Source: Flaviramulus basaltis
Lineage (GTDB): Bacteria; Bacteroidota; Bacteroidia; Flavobacteriales; Flavobacteriaceae
Direction: 5' to 3'
DNA length: 64,000 nucleotides
NCBI RefSeq assembly: GCF_900114265.1
Contig: NZ_FPKV01000003.1
Location: 607,247-671,246 of the forward strand
Position 1 is the stretch's first letter. Each line of letters starts with the position of its first letter. The notes beneath the pieces were generated by a model, which did no database searches, was not told where the DNA came from, and saw nothing but the letters and a program-made list of their open reading frames with translations. The position numbers and the translations under genes are program-made. Below are positions 35,895 through 45,499 of this stretch, one piece after another.

Positions 35895-37292
35895 TTATTT
35901 CAATTCATTTATTTTATATAATCCAGAAGCATGGGCAGCAATGTTTTGAGTAATTAAATTTTTAGATTCACCCATTTCTTCACCTGTCCACATATTTGTT
36001 ACTTTTACATTTCCTGTAAGTGACAAATCTGCCAAATTCACTGTAATTTCAAGGGTGTCTGTTTCAGAAATATTAAATAAAGCAAGATATGTTTCTCCTG
36101 TTGTTTTGTTTTTTGAAGTGATGGCTGCTTTTCCATCTTGTTGAAAAAGTAAACGTACATCTGTGCTTTCACTATGCATTTTTAGCACTTCCTTATTGGT
36201 GATAAGCGATTGTGTAAAGGCATCGTTACTAGGTAAATCTCCACCAAAAAACAAAGGTGATTTGAAAATTGTAAACAATGTCATTAAGGTATATTGCTCC
36301 TCTTTTGTTAAGTGACTCATACGGTCTTCTCCTCGTTCTCCTCGTATAGAAAGTCTTCCTAAAGGAATCATATCGCAATCGGGCCAAGTACCGGCATTAT
36401 TGTAGCCATACCATTTTTCACTTACTTTAAATAAATTTTGAATATGCCACCAGCTATCCCAAACATCGTTTACCATACGCCACATATTGGCATTATTACT
36501 AACGTGTTTCGCCGCATCTATAGGTGTAGGTCCAGGCGATGTACTTAATACAATTGGTCTGCCACAATTATCGATTGCTTTACGTATCATCTCAATTTCA
36601 TCTTTATGATAAATAGGGGCAGAGAGATCATCTATTTTTATAAAATCGACGCCCCAAGCTGCATACAATTCAAAAATTGAATTGTAATATGCTTGAGCTC
36701 CTTCTTTTCCAGCTACAATTGTGTAGTTGTCTTTTAACCATTCACATTGGTTTTCGGTGGTATATATTTGATCGGCAGTAATACCATCTGTTCCTTTAAT
36801 AGCTAACTTGTTTTCTACGGCAATTTTTGGAATGCCACGCATGATATGTATTCCAAATTTCAGCCCTTTTTGATGTATGTAATTAGCCAATTCTGTAAAT
36901 CCTTTTCCATCTTTAGCAGAAGGAAAACGGTTTACGGCAGGTAAATAGCGACCATATTCATCTAACACATAACGAGGATCTGTTTGGTTATAACCACCTG
37001 CTTTGTCATTTTCTACAAACCAACGGATGTCAACAACAATATATTCCCATCCAAATTCTTTTAAATTTTCTGCCATATAATCGGCATTAGCTTTAACCTC
37101 ATGTTCTTCAACTGTTGGTCCATAACAATCCCAACTGTTCCATCCCATTGGAGGTGTTTTTGCCCAGGTTTTAAATTCTCCTTTTTTGAAAGGTATTTTT
37201 TCTTTTTTGGATACACATGAAGCAAGTAGGGTAATTGTTACTAACAATAATATGTTTTTTTTGACTTTTATGTTTTTTGTTTTATCACACAT
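35895..37292 (-). CDS. GH27 alpha-galactosidase-type lipoprotein
   Basis: A 465-residue protein with lipobox (LLASC, Cys26). Family signature TPPMGWNSWDCYGPTVEE lies at residues 46-63, EYIVVDIRW at 83-91 and FGIHIMRG at 146-153. The nucleophile is D221 in DFIKIDDLS and the acid/base is D276 in WRMVNDVWDSW, aligned with the RNFAD motif of animal enzymes. A C-terminal beta-sandwich with YLALFNIS and HASGLYKI closes it. GH27 enzymes remove alpha-galactose or beta-L-arabinopyranose; the sequence does not tell me which, and both occur on plant and algal galactans. It sits between a GH2 (61 bp) and GH43 (10 bp) in the minus-strand train. Confidence 0.9.
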   Translation of the reverse strand: MCDKTKNIKVKKNILLLVTITLLASCVSKKEKIPFKKGEFKTWAKTPPMGWNSWDCYGPTVEEHEVKANADYMAENLKEFGWEYIVVDIRWFVENDKAGGYNQTDPRYVLDEYGRYLPAVNRFPSAKDGKGFTELANYIHQKGLKFGIHIMRGIPKIAVENKLAIKGTDGITADQIYTTENQCEWLKDNYTIVAGKEGAQAYYNSIFELYAAWGVDFIKIDDLSAPIYHKDEIEMIRKAIDNCGRPIVLSTSPGPTPIDAAKHVSNNANMWRMVNDVWDSWWHIQNLFKVSEKWYGYNNAGTWPDCDMIPLGRLSIRGERGEDRMSHLTKEEQYTLMTLFTIFKSPLFFGGDLPSNDAFTQSLITNKEVLKMHSESTDVRLLFQQDGKAAITSKNKTTGETYLALFNISETDTLEITVNLADLSLTGNVKVTNMWTGEEMGESKNLITQNIAAHASGLYKINELK

Positions 37293-37353
37293 AATTATTT
37301 ACTTGACTTCTATAATATTTTATTAAAACTCCAATAATACTTTAGGTTCACAT

Positions 37354-39786
37354 CTATTTTACTTCTAAGGCTGTCTTAATAGATTTTAACCAAGGACTTG
37401 TGAATTTAACCTCAACCAAGCCCATTTTGCCGGTTGCTTGTATATAAGCTGAAATTTTTCCATGAAAACCGCGTTGTTTATTATCGGTATAATCTGTCAT
37501 ATCTGTATTATTACCTGACTCTAATCCTAGTAGAACAGCGGGACCAGTTATTGAGCAAGTCACTTCGTTATCTGAAAGCATTACAGGTGCGCCATTTTCG
37601 TCTATTACTTGTATAATTAACTGAGCAACTCCTTTATCTTTATTAATAGTATTATTTTCAACTTTTACAGTAAGTTCATAAGGTTGTTTAGAAGAGACAA
37701 TAGCATGTCTGCTTATCTCCTTATCATCATTAGTAAGACCCACAGCTTCTAATTTGCCTGATTTAAAAGGAATATCCCAATATATAATGCCGTTTTTTTC
37801 GTTATATTCTTTTTCTTCACCAACAATGGTTCCATTAAGTTCAAGACGCACTTTAGCTGTATTTGTATAACAAACCACTCTTATAGTTTGCTCTTCTTCA
37901 TAATTCCATATTGGCCAAGCATCTTTAGAGAGTTCTTCTGTCTTTTTATTATTAGAAATATAAGTTCCTATATATACCATAGGTTTATTAGACCAAAGGG
38001 ATTGCCGAAAATAACCTCGAGGCTTTATCTGACCTAAAAAATCTACTAGTCCAGAATTAAATCCTCTTGAAGGCCAACTCCTAGATTCTCCCAGATAATC
38101 TATCCCTGTCCATAAAAATTGTCCGAAAATATAATCGTTGTTTTTTACTGCTAACCAAGCTTCCATATCATGGCGGTTTTCACTGCCATAAATAACCCGA
38201 TTAGGATATTTTTTATGATCAGACAGGTACTTGCTTTCTGTGTAATTATAACCTGTAATATCCAATGCTCCCGGATATGCCGTTTCGTTGGACATGGCTA
38301 CACCTGCCAAACCAGCAGTTGTAGGACGAGATTTATCATATTTCTTAACGGCAGAAACTAAGCGTTTTGCAATATCACCAAGACGCATGGCATCTGGTGC
38401 ATCTTTTTTATAGCCTCCATAAACCGCTTGCGAAAATCCTGTATCTCCACCGCCATCTAATACGGGATGCGAATAGGGATCGTTAGGGTAATCTACTTCA
38501 TTACCTATACTCCATGCAAAAACCGATAGATGGTTTCTGTCGCGACGAACCATATCTTCTAGGTCTTTTTCTGACCAATCGGTAAAAATATCATAACTTC
38601 CCTCAAACCCTGGTGTTCCTACATTCCAACCTTCTATCCATTTACGCTTTGGATATTCCCATTCATCATAAGCTTCATTAAGCACCAACAACCCTAATTC
38701 GTCACAAAGTTTATAAAAATCTGGAGCCTGTGGATTATGACTGGTACGTATGGCATTGACACCAATTTTTTTTAACGTTTCTAATCTTGATTTCCAAACC
38801 TCAATAGGTACAGCAGAGCCTAACACGCCTGCATCATGGTGTAAACAAACACCTTTAACCTTCATCCAGATGCCATTAAGCGCGAACCCTTTATTTGGGT
38901 TGAACGTAAAACTACGAAACCCTGTTTGTGTTATTGTTTGGTCAATTGATTTACCAGCTTTTAAAACCGTTGTTTTAAGTTGATAAAGATTTGGATGTTC
39001 TAAACTCCATATTTCTGGATTGTTAACCTTTATTTTTGTTGAAACTTTAGCAGATTGTTTCGCTTCTATTTTGATTTTATTGACACTTTTGGCTACTATT
39101 TTTCCTTTATTGTTGATTAATTCATTTACAAGTTCTAAACTTTCTTTATCATTTAAACCATTTTCTAAATCAACTTCGATATTTAAAACTCCTGAGTTTT
39201 TATTTAGTTCAGGATACGCATACACGCCCCACTGCGTAATATGGATAGGGTTTGAATATATTAACCAAACATTTCGGTAAATCCCTGAACCAGAATACCA
39301 GCGGGAATCGGCACTTTTACTATGATCTACACGAACAGCAATCGTGTTCTTTTCACCATATTTAATATCAGGCGTAGCATCATAAGCAAAAGAAATATAT
39401 CCATTAGGGCGTTTTCCTATGGATTTTCCATTAACAAAAACTTCACTTCTATTATATACACCTTCAAAATATAAAAATACTTTTTGCCCTTTTCTTTCTA
39501 ATGGAATATCAATGCTTTTTCTATACCAACCGATACCACCTGGTAAATAGCCGGTACCACTTGCTAGAGTAGGGCTTAGTTGTCCTTTTATGCTCCAATC
39601 ATGAGGTAGATTAACAGTTTTCCATGTTTCAGCATTGAATAACTCATTTTGAAAATCTTGATTATCTTGAAGGATAAACTTCCACTGGTCATTAATTTTT
39701 TTAGACTCTCCAAATGATATTTGACTGAAAGCGGATACAGTGTAAAAGGTTAAAATTAATAATACTATTTTCTTTATTTTAAACAT
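37354..39786 (-). CDS. GH2 beta-galactosidase-type enzyme
   Basis: An 810-residue secreted protein (signal peptide to about residue 21, SAFSQ) with the GH2 order. The sugar-binding jelly roll (about 30-180) includes NLPHDWSIKGQL, FEGVYNRSEVFVNG and WYSGSGIYRNVW. An Ig-like domain (185-290) is followed by a TIM barrel (about 295-600) with GVCLHHDAGVLGSA, NAIRTSHNPQAP, acid/base E430 in WSIGNEVDY and nucleophile E536 in YGSENRHD. C-terminal beta domains (DUF4982-like, then a final Ig-like piece) follow. This architecture is common in Bacteroidota beta-galactosidases, though other beta-glycosidases share it. No lipobox, so probably soluble in the periplasm. Confidence 0.87.
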   Translation of the reverse strand: MFKIKKIVLLILTFYTVSAFSQISFGESKKINDQWKFILQDNQDFQNELFNAETWKTVNLPHDWSIKGQLSPTLASGTGYLPGGIGWYRKSIDIPLERKGQKVFLYFEGVYNRSEVFVNGKSIGKRPNGYISFAYDATPDIKYGEKNTIAVRVDHSKSADSRWYSGSGIYRNVWLIYSNPIHITQWGVYAYPELNKNSGVLNIEVDLENGLNDKESLELVNELINNKGKIVAKSVNKIKIEAKQSAKVSTKIKVNNPEIWSLEHPNLYQLKTTVLKAGKSIDQTITQTGFRSFTFNPNKGFALNGIWMKVKGVCLHHDAGVLGSAVPIEVWKSRLETLKKIGVNAIRTSHNPQAPDFYKLCDELGLLVLNEAYDEWEYPKRKWIEGWNVGTPGFEGSYDIFTDWSEKDLEDMVRRDRNHLSVFAWSIGNEVDYPNDPYSHPVLDGGGDTGFSQAVYGGYKKDAPDAMRLGDIAKRLVSAVKKYDKSRPTTAGLAGVAMSNETAYPGALDITGYNYTESKYLSDHKKYPNRVIYGSENRHDMEAWLAVKNNDYIFGQFLWTGIDYLGESRSWPSRGFNSGLVDFLGQIKPRGYFRQSLWSNKPMVYIGTYISNNKKTEELSKDAWPIWNYEEEQTIRVVCYTNTAKVRLELNGTIVGEEKEYNEKNGIIYWDIPFKSGKLEAVGLTNDDKEISRHAIVSSKQPYELTVKVENNTINKDKGVAQLIIQVIDENGAPVMLSDNEVTCSITGPAVLLGLESGNNTDMTDYTDNKQRGFHGKISAYIQATGKMGLVEVKFTSPWLKSIKTALEVK

Positions 39787-39871
39787 AATTTTATTTAATT
39801 AATGCATAATGGGTTGATAAAAAGGATTTTTATGATTTGTTTCATTATTTTTTTGAATAATTGATTTACTT

Positions 39872-41713
39872 TTATTTCAATTCGCTATAATACTCTTGTA
39901 ATACATAAAAAGCTTTCTTTTTATTTCCTTTATTGTCTATTAAACCTTTTCTATTCCAACCTTCTTGATATTTAGGGTGATTTCTTCTTGGGGATTTAAA
40001 ATCTACTAAAATCCAAGGTGAAATTCCGCTAAAATTATCTGGCATACGTTTCATCATATTAATTTGTTCTTCATAATACCATTCTTGATATTCTTCACTC
40101 CATCGGGTTTCTTTATCGGCATGAAAACCACCTTTTGCTCCAGCACCAGTTTCACTAATGAAAAATGGTTTGTTGTAAGCTATGTCCCAACTAGCGGTTT
40201 GTGTATCGTTTGGATGACCTCCATACCAACCAAGGTATTCATTAACAGAAACAATATCTGTAAATTCACCTAAAGGATCATCTACCTTGTGTAATCCATT
40301 TTTATTAGAAACTTCTAGAGCTGCAGAGATTAATCGTGTATCATCTAATTGTTTTGCTTTTACAATTAAAGCTTTCATAAAGTCTGTTCTTGCTTCGTGT
40401 ACAGGTGTTTCATTTCCAACAGACCAAATTATTACAGAAGCTCTATTTTGGTCTCTTACAACCATTTCTTCTAATTGTTTTTTAGCTTTATTTAAGACGG
40501 TTTCGTTTTTAAAATCGATGGTCCAATACACAGGTATTTCTGACCAAACCAAAACCCCTAAAGAATCTGCTAATCTTACCATATTTTCGTTATGGGGATA
40601 GTGTGCTAACCGCACCATATTAGCATTTAAATCTTTTGCATAAGCTAAAAGCTGTTGTGCATCACTTTTTGATGTAGCTCTTCGAGCATCTTGTGCTATT
40701 TCTTCATGAATACAAATTCCACGTAAAAAGATAGGATCGCCATTTAATATAATTTTTTTTCCTACGGTTTCAATTTTTCTAAAACCGATTTTCTCTTTTA
40801 TTTGTTCATCATTGAATTTTAGGGACACATCATATAGTTTAGGATTTTTTGGAGACCAAAGTTTTAGTTTTTTTGCTTTTATATGAAAGGTTGCATCATC
40901 TCCATTAATTATAATTTTTTTATTAATTTTTAATTCAGGAATTTCAATTGTTACTGCAGTATTTGATACTGATTTAAATAATTTAATGTGACCTTCCAAT
41001 TCAAACTCACTTTTTTTTATAGCTGTTTTTATATCTTGATCTTGATTGATTGTTAGAGCATAGTGTTGCAAAAAATTATCTGGAAGAATAACAAGATTTA
41101 CATCTCTTGTAATGCCACCATAATTCCACCAATCTGTGTTTACAGTTGGTATTTCGTCTTTATGTCTTTTATTATCAACTTTAACTACTAAAAAATTGCC
41201 TTCATTTTTTAATAAATCTTTAGGGATTTCAAAATTAAAGGGCGTAAAACCGCCTTTATGCGTTCCCATTTTTTTTTCATTTAAATACACATGAGCTTCA
41301 TAATTTATAGCTCCAAAATGAATGAATACACGTTCATTGTCCTTAATATGCTTTAGATCAAAATTGCGTTGATACCAAACCGTACCTTCATAATATTCAA
41401 AAATTTCTTTTTGAGAATTCCAGTCTCCAGGAACCTGCATTTCATAAGGACTTTCATAGCCATGCTCAATTCTGTCAATTTTATTTTTAACTTCTGTTCT
41501 GCTCCAATAGGCTTCGCCATCATTTTCATTTCGTTCACCATATCTATAATTGTAAAAACCAGTTTCGTATGGATCTATAATGTAATTCCAAGTCCCATTT
41601 AATGAAATAGTTTCTCTGCCATCAATATTAGTGATTAGATTGATTTGTGATTCTGCATATTGAACTATACAAAACACTAAAATGGCTATAAGGTGCTTAT
41701 TTTGATATTTCAT
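39872..41713 (-). CDS. GH2 beta-glucuronidase
   Basis: A 613-residue secreted protein close in length to classical GUS enzymes. The signal peptide ends near residue 22. The jelly roll includes YYEGTVWYQRNF and FGAINYEAHVYLN. The barrel has NANMVRLAHYPHNENM, acid/base E435 in WSVGNETPV, NEYLGWYGG (491-499; the NxYxGWY-type motif of GUS) and nucleophile E521 in ISETGAGA. Near the end, WNRKGLIDNKG supplies the N-x-K pair (N587, K589) that binds the uronic-acid carboxylate, which distinguishes beta-glucuronidases from beta-galactosidases within GH2. It should remove beta-linked glucuronic acid, consistent with the GH115 gene 27 bp upstream. Confidence 0.9.
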   Translation of the reverse strand: MKYQNKHLIAILVFCIVQYAESQINLITNIDGRETISLNGTWNYIIDPYETGFYNYRYGERNENDGEAYWSRTEVKNKIDRIEHGYESPYEMQVPGDWNSQKEIFEYYEGTVWYQRNFDLKHIKDNERVFIHFGAINYEAHVYLNEKKMGTHKGGFTPFNFEIPKDLLKNEGNFLVVKVDNKRHKDEIPTVNTDWWNYGGITRDVNLVILPDNFLQHYALTINQDQDIKTAIKKSEFELEGHIKLFKSVSNTAVTIEIPELKINKKIIINGDDATFHIKAKKLKLWSPKNPKLYDVSLKFNDEQIKEKIGFRKIETVGKKIILNGDPIFLRGICIHEEIAQDARRATSKSDAQQLLAYAKDLNANMVRLAHYPHNENMVRLADSLGVLVWSEIPVYWTIDFKNETVLNKAKKQLEEMVVRDQNRASVIIWSVGNETPVHEARTDFMKALIVKAKQLDDTRLISAALEVSNKNGLHKVDDPLGEFTDIVSVNEYLGWYGGHPNDTQTASWDIAYNKPFFISETGAGAKGGFHADKETRWSEEYQEWYYEEQINMMKRMPDNFSGISPWILVDFKSPRRNHPKYQEGWNRKGLIDNKGNKKKAFYVLQEYYSELK

Positions 41714-41740
41714 TATTTTGAATAATTGATTTTAGTAATT

Positions 41741-44323
41741 CTATTTTTTAATTTCATAATACGCACCATATCCTTTCGGGTTTATTGCAATTTGATCAAT
41801 CACTATTCCTGTTTGGTTTACTGCTATTTTTAAGTTTTGTTTTCCTGTTTTATTAAACATTACGGTTTGTTTAACTGATGTAAAATTTTGAAGTACATTT
41901 TCTTTCCAAGTATCACTTCTGCCTTTGGTATTTATAGCATATTCTGTATCATCACCTTCATTTATTTTAATCCATATTTTATGATCAAAGTTGTTAGAGT
42001 GGTTTGGGAGACAACGAATTTCTATGTTATATTCACCTGTTTTTTCAATATTAAAATGGTATTCTAAATATGGTTTTTCATTTTCAAAAAGATGGTTACT
42101 AAACGGAAATAAGGTGACACTTGAATCGCTATACCCTAAACCCTTTATGCTTTTCCAATAGAAGTTTTTAACAGCTCCTTTTTTTGAATAATTAGAAGCT
42201 TGAAGAAATATGGGGTCTAATGTTGAATTTTGAATATGTTTTTTATTATTAGTTGAATCTGGCTTTGATAAATGATAGGTAGGCATTTTATAAACAGATA
42301 AATTACGAGGACTCATAGACATCATATTGCTCCATTTTCCATCACTAATGTCATTATTGTATTTTTTAGTTAACAAAACAATGCTATCATAAGCAACTTG
42401 AGATTTAGTGTTTAATTTTTCTTTTTTTAATGAATCATTACTAATAAAAGCCTGTTGAGTATATAAAAATTTATGATTCATTAAAGCGGCGCTTTTAATA
42501 GGATATTCTACTAACTGAAAATAAGCATCCAATCGTTCTTTTACAATAAATGATTTTATACGTTCTGCTTTGTTAAATAGGGTAGTGTAGGCATCAATTC
42601 TACGTTGTAGTTCATTGTTGTTATTTGTGGTAAATGCTGTAATTTGTGTGTCTGTTTGTGGTTCTGTTTTGCTCCATCCCATAAATTCTGGTTTTCTTAG
42701 AAACGCCAATCGGTAGTATTCCTGAAGTAAATTAGCTATTTCTTGAGCTTTATCATTTCCAAATTCTCTACTTGTCCAGTCTTTTAAATGTTTGTTAATG
42801 GTGGTTTCGTTTATACTATGAATATCCCAAGCTAAATCAAGAAAAAATTCCATGGCATATTCAGAAGGTTTGATGTCTCCAACATTTGCAATCCATATTT
42901 TTTTAGCACCATTTTGATAGGCTCTGGACATTTCGTACCATATTAATCCTGGTTGTGTTGTAGAAAGCCAAAGATAATCATGGGGTCTTCCCCAATAACT
43001 TAGATGATAATACACACCCGAACCTCCTTTACGTTGTTGTTCTACATCATCACTTAACCTACGGATATATCCATAATTATCATCAGTCCACATTAAGGTG
43101 ATATCATCAGGAACCTGTAAACTGTCGTTGTAAATATCCAATACTTCTTTATAAGGAATTAATACTTGGGGTATGTCCTGGATTGGTTGTTTTAAGGTAT
43201 TACTAAGAATTTCTCGTTGATCTCTAATAATGGTTTGAAGTATCTCTACTTTTTTATTTTTGCTTACATTACCTTCCATTCCAGAATCATGAATACCACG
43301 CATGCCCATGGTTATAATGTTATTGCTTGTTTTTAGCTCAGAAATTCGTTCTTGCCAATACTCTTTTACGTTGTCTCTATTATTGAAGTAATTATATTCT
43401 CCAAATTCTTTTTTATTCCATTCATCTACATTGTTTCGAAGCATTGGTTCTGCATGTGAAGTACCAATTGAAATGTGATATTTTTCAGCCATTTCTTTAT
43501 TGCCAGGAACCTTAAAAAACGCCTTTGTAGATGGATGCATTGCTGGCCAAATAGTATTGGCTTTTAATCGTAAAAGCAATTGAAATATTTTTTCATAAGT
43601 TTTAGGACCAATATCGTTGGTTTCAGGTTCAAAAGTATGTGCAGCCCAAGGTTGTAGGCCCCAGTCTTCATCGTTTAAAAAGATGCCTCGATATTGTACC
43701 GATGGACTTTCGTTAATTCCTGTTTCTGGCAGTTTTAAAACGATATTTTCTTTTTTTAATGGTGTTACATCTGCCCACCATTTCCAAGGTGATATACCAA
43801 TGCGTTCTGCCAAATCAAAAACACCATATACGGTTCCTCTAACATCACTACCAAAAATAAAAAGATTGTTTTTATTTTTTTTTATGCTAAAATGTTCCCA
43901 TTGGTTTTGTAATTTATTTGAGTCGTTTTTAGGTAAGTTTTTAATGAGTTTATCATCAAATTTCCCAATATAAATTCCTTTTTTGTTTTGGTGGAATGTA
44001 TCTGTATAATTAATGGAGACTTTCTTTCCAGATATTGTTTCTAAATCTTTAGAAAAATCAGTAACCGCCCATTTTATTAATTCATCTGAGTTTTTATCAA
44101 TAAAAATAGTTACTGTATGTGATTCCCCAAAAAGATAAAATGTGTCTTTTTCTTTGATAATATATTCACCTTGAGCATTTACCACATTTTCATTATTATC
44201 TAACCACGGAATACCTGAATTAATAGCATTGTAATTAAAATTTGATAAATCTTGTGAAAAGGAAGAGTTATGAAAAAATAAGGTTATAAGGATAATAAAG
44301 ATATAGCTATTACTTTTTCTCAT
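41741..44323 (-). CDS. GH115 alpha-glucuronidase with GH43-like N-terminal segment
   Basis: An 860-residue secreted protein (signal peptide to about residue 24, SFSQ). The GH115 body starts near residue 70: VTIFIDKNSDELIKWAVTDF, GSDVRGTVYGVFDLAERIGI, WKWWADVTP, YRGIFLNDEDWGLQPWA, then ANTIWPAMHP, MGMRGIHDSGM, LMWTDDNYGYIRRL and WIANVGDIKPSEYAMEFFLD, all landmarks of the family. A C-terminal beta-sandwich (about 735-860) follows. Family enzymes remove alpha-1,2-linked (4-O-methyl)glucuronic acid, classically from xylan, and some act on arabinogalactan. Residues 36-68 are unusual: they align without gaps to residues 35-67 of the GH43 protein at 34736-35884 (14 of 33 identical by my count), a segment normally opening a GH43 propeller. 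Confidence 0.92.
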   Translation of the reverse strand: MRKSNSYIFIILITLFFHNSSFSQDLSNFNYNAINSGIPWLDNNENVVNAQGEYIIKEKDTFYLFGESHTVTIFIDKNSDELIKWAVTDFSKDLETISGKKVSINYTDTFHQNKKGIYIGKFDDKLIKNLPKNDSNKLQNQWEHFSIKKNKNNLFIFGSDVRGTVYGVFDLAERIGISPWKWWADVTPLKKENIVLKLPETGINESPSVQYRGIFLNDEDWGLQPWAAHTFEPETNDIGPKTYEKIFQLLLRLKANTIWPAMHPSTKAFFKVPGNKEMAEKYHISIGTSHAEPMLRNNVDEWNKKEFGEYNYFNNRDNVKEYWQERISELKTSNNIITMGMRGIHDSGMEGNVSKNKKVEILQTIIRDQREILSNTLKQPIQDIPQVLIPYKEVLDIYNDSLQVPDDITLMWTDDNYGYIRRLSDDVEQQRKGGSGVYYHLSYWGRPHDYLWLSTTQPGLIWYEMSRAYQNGAKKIWIANVGDIKPSEYAMEFFLDLAWDIHSINETTINKHLKDWTSREFGNDKAQEIANLLQEYYRLAFLRKPEFMGWSKTEPQTDTQITAFTTNNNNELQRRIDAYTTLFNKAERIKSFIVKERLDAYFQLVEYPIKSAALMNHKFLYTQQAFISNDSLKKEKLNTKSQVAYDSIVLLTKKYNNDISDGKWSNMMSMSPRNLSVYKMPTYHLSKPDSTNNKKHIQNSTLDPIFLQASNYSKKGAVKNFYWKSIKGLGYSDSSVTLFPFSNHLFENEKPYLEYHFNIEKTGEYNIEIRCLPNHSNNFDHKIWIKINEGDDTEYAINTKGRSDTWKENVLQNFTSVKQTVMFNKTGKQNLKIAVNQTGIVIDQIAINPKGYGAYYEIKK

Positions 44324-44344
44324 AACTTATTATATCATCTGGTT

Positions 44345-45202
44345 TTATTGATAAACCCTTACATAATCAATTACAAATTCGGTAGGTAGACTTTCTTGTG
44401 TGACTTCTCCTCCGTTTATTCCCCCAACTGCTAAATTGAGTAATAAATAATGTGGTTGATGAAAAGGATTTTTTCTATTTGTGCCATTAAAGGTAGTTTT
44501 CAAATCTACTTCGTTTAATAGTTGATTATCTACAAATAATTTTATTGAATTTTCATCCCAATCCATTCTCCATATATGGAATTGTTCATGCCATTTAGGG
44601 GTTTCAAATTCTTTTAAATCTACTGTTTCAGAATCCCAAATTGGAGTCCATTTTTTATCTGATTCCCAAGCAATATTTGCTAAAATTTTCCCTTTATAAT
44701 ATTCCATAATATCAATTTCCCCATTAGCAGGCCAATTTCCTTGAGTTCCTAAAGTCCAAAATGCGGGCCATATTCCATTGCTTGTTGGGATTTTTGCTCG
44801 CATTTCAAACCGTCCATATTGCCAAGAATGCTTGTCTTTTGTTATTAAACAACTTGATGTGATTTTAATTGAATCACGATTTTTTTTCCAGTTTATTTCT
44901 GATTTAGAAGTGAAATTTGGATTTTTTTTAGTTTCTTTTTTTGCATGAATAATTAGGTATCCGTCTTTGCAGATTGCATTTTCTTTTTGATACCATTGTT
45001 CTTCTTGATTTCTTACAAAACCTAATTCATAATCCCAATTATCTTTATTTGGAATGCCATCAGTATTAAATTCATCACTCCAAACCAAATGATAATCATC
45101 ATAAGTGCTGGTGATATGTTTTTTAGAAGCACAGGAATAATTAATTAATAAAAAAAGAAAACATGATAAAAAGCATGTATTTAATAGGAATCCATTTTTC
45201 AT
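44345..45202 (-). CDS. GH16 endo-beta-glycanase (lipoprotein)
   Basis: A 285-residue lipoprotein (NYSC, Cys24) with the GH16 jelly roll: HLVWSDEFNTDGIPNKDNW, NQEEQWYQKENA, WQYGRFEMRAKIP and GIWPAFWTLG. The catalytic E-x-D-x-x-E motif is GEIDIMEYY (E162, D164, E167), followed by WHIWRMDW-type strands and FVIDYVRVYQ. The single-residue-insert form of the motif places it near the laminarinase-like or galactanase-like GH16 groups, not the kappa-carrageenase type. In this setting it may be an endo-acting enzyme on a beta-1,3-linked backbone; glucan versus galactan is unresolved. It follows a 297-bp gap that contains inverted repeats and precedes GH115 by 21 bp. Confidence 0.88.
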   Translation of the reverse strand: MKNGFLLNTCFLSCFLFLLINYSCASKKHITSTYDDYHLVWSDEFNTDGIPNKDNWDYELGFVRNQEEQWYQKENAICKDGYLIIHAKKETKKNPNFTSKSEINWKKNRDSIKITSSCLITKDKHSWQYGRFEMRAKIPTSNGIWPAFWTLGTQGNWPANGEIDIMEYYKGKILANIAWESDKKWTPIWDSETVDLKEFETPKWHEQFHIWRMDWDENSIKLFVDNQLLNEVDLKTTFNGTNRKNPFHQPHYLLLNLAVGGINGGEVTQESLPTEFVIDYVRVYQ

Positions 45203-45321
45203 ATTTAAAATTAATTGTTAGGTTAAAAAAATAGAATGAAAAGGGAAGTAGGTATAATTAATAAAATATACTTATTCCCTTTACCAAACTACTACTAACT
45301 AAACTCACTTCAGTTTTTTAA

Positions 45322-45491
45322 AATTTTTGGAGGCTCTTATTTTGTTCATAAACTTTAGGCATAATTTCATTATCTAGAGTCTTTTATTTTTCTTTTTTAA
45401 ATGACAATAATGATATGCTATAAGTTAATTTTAAATCCTTTTTTTGAAGTGTAAATATTTGTAGTATTAAAAGTGTAAGCCTCCAAAAATT
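45322..45491 (-). repeat. Perfect 14-bp inverted repeat in the gap before GH16
   Basis: AATTTTTGGAGGCT (45322-45335) and its exact complement (45478-45491) flank 142 bp. The right arm begins 9 bp after the stop codon at 45500. In the minus-strand RNA the second arm is followed by TTAAAAAACTG, so the pair could fold as a long-range stem enclosing the spacer. The spacer also has TCTAGAGTCTTTTATT (45373-45388), shared with the gap near 49707. Confidence 0.5.
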
Positions 45492-45499
45492 ATATAAAA

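Noticed and set aside
38170..38361. Short plus-strand open frames across the minus-strand enzyme genes
   Set aside because: All lie inside strongly supported glycoside hydrolase genes and show no coding features of their own.
39872..41713. Second GH2 as another beta-galactosidase
   Set aside because: The N-x-K motif near residue 587 and the NEYLGWYGG segment fit beta-glucuronidase better.
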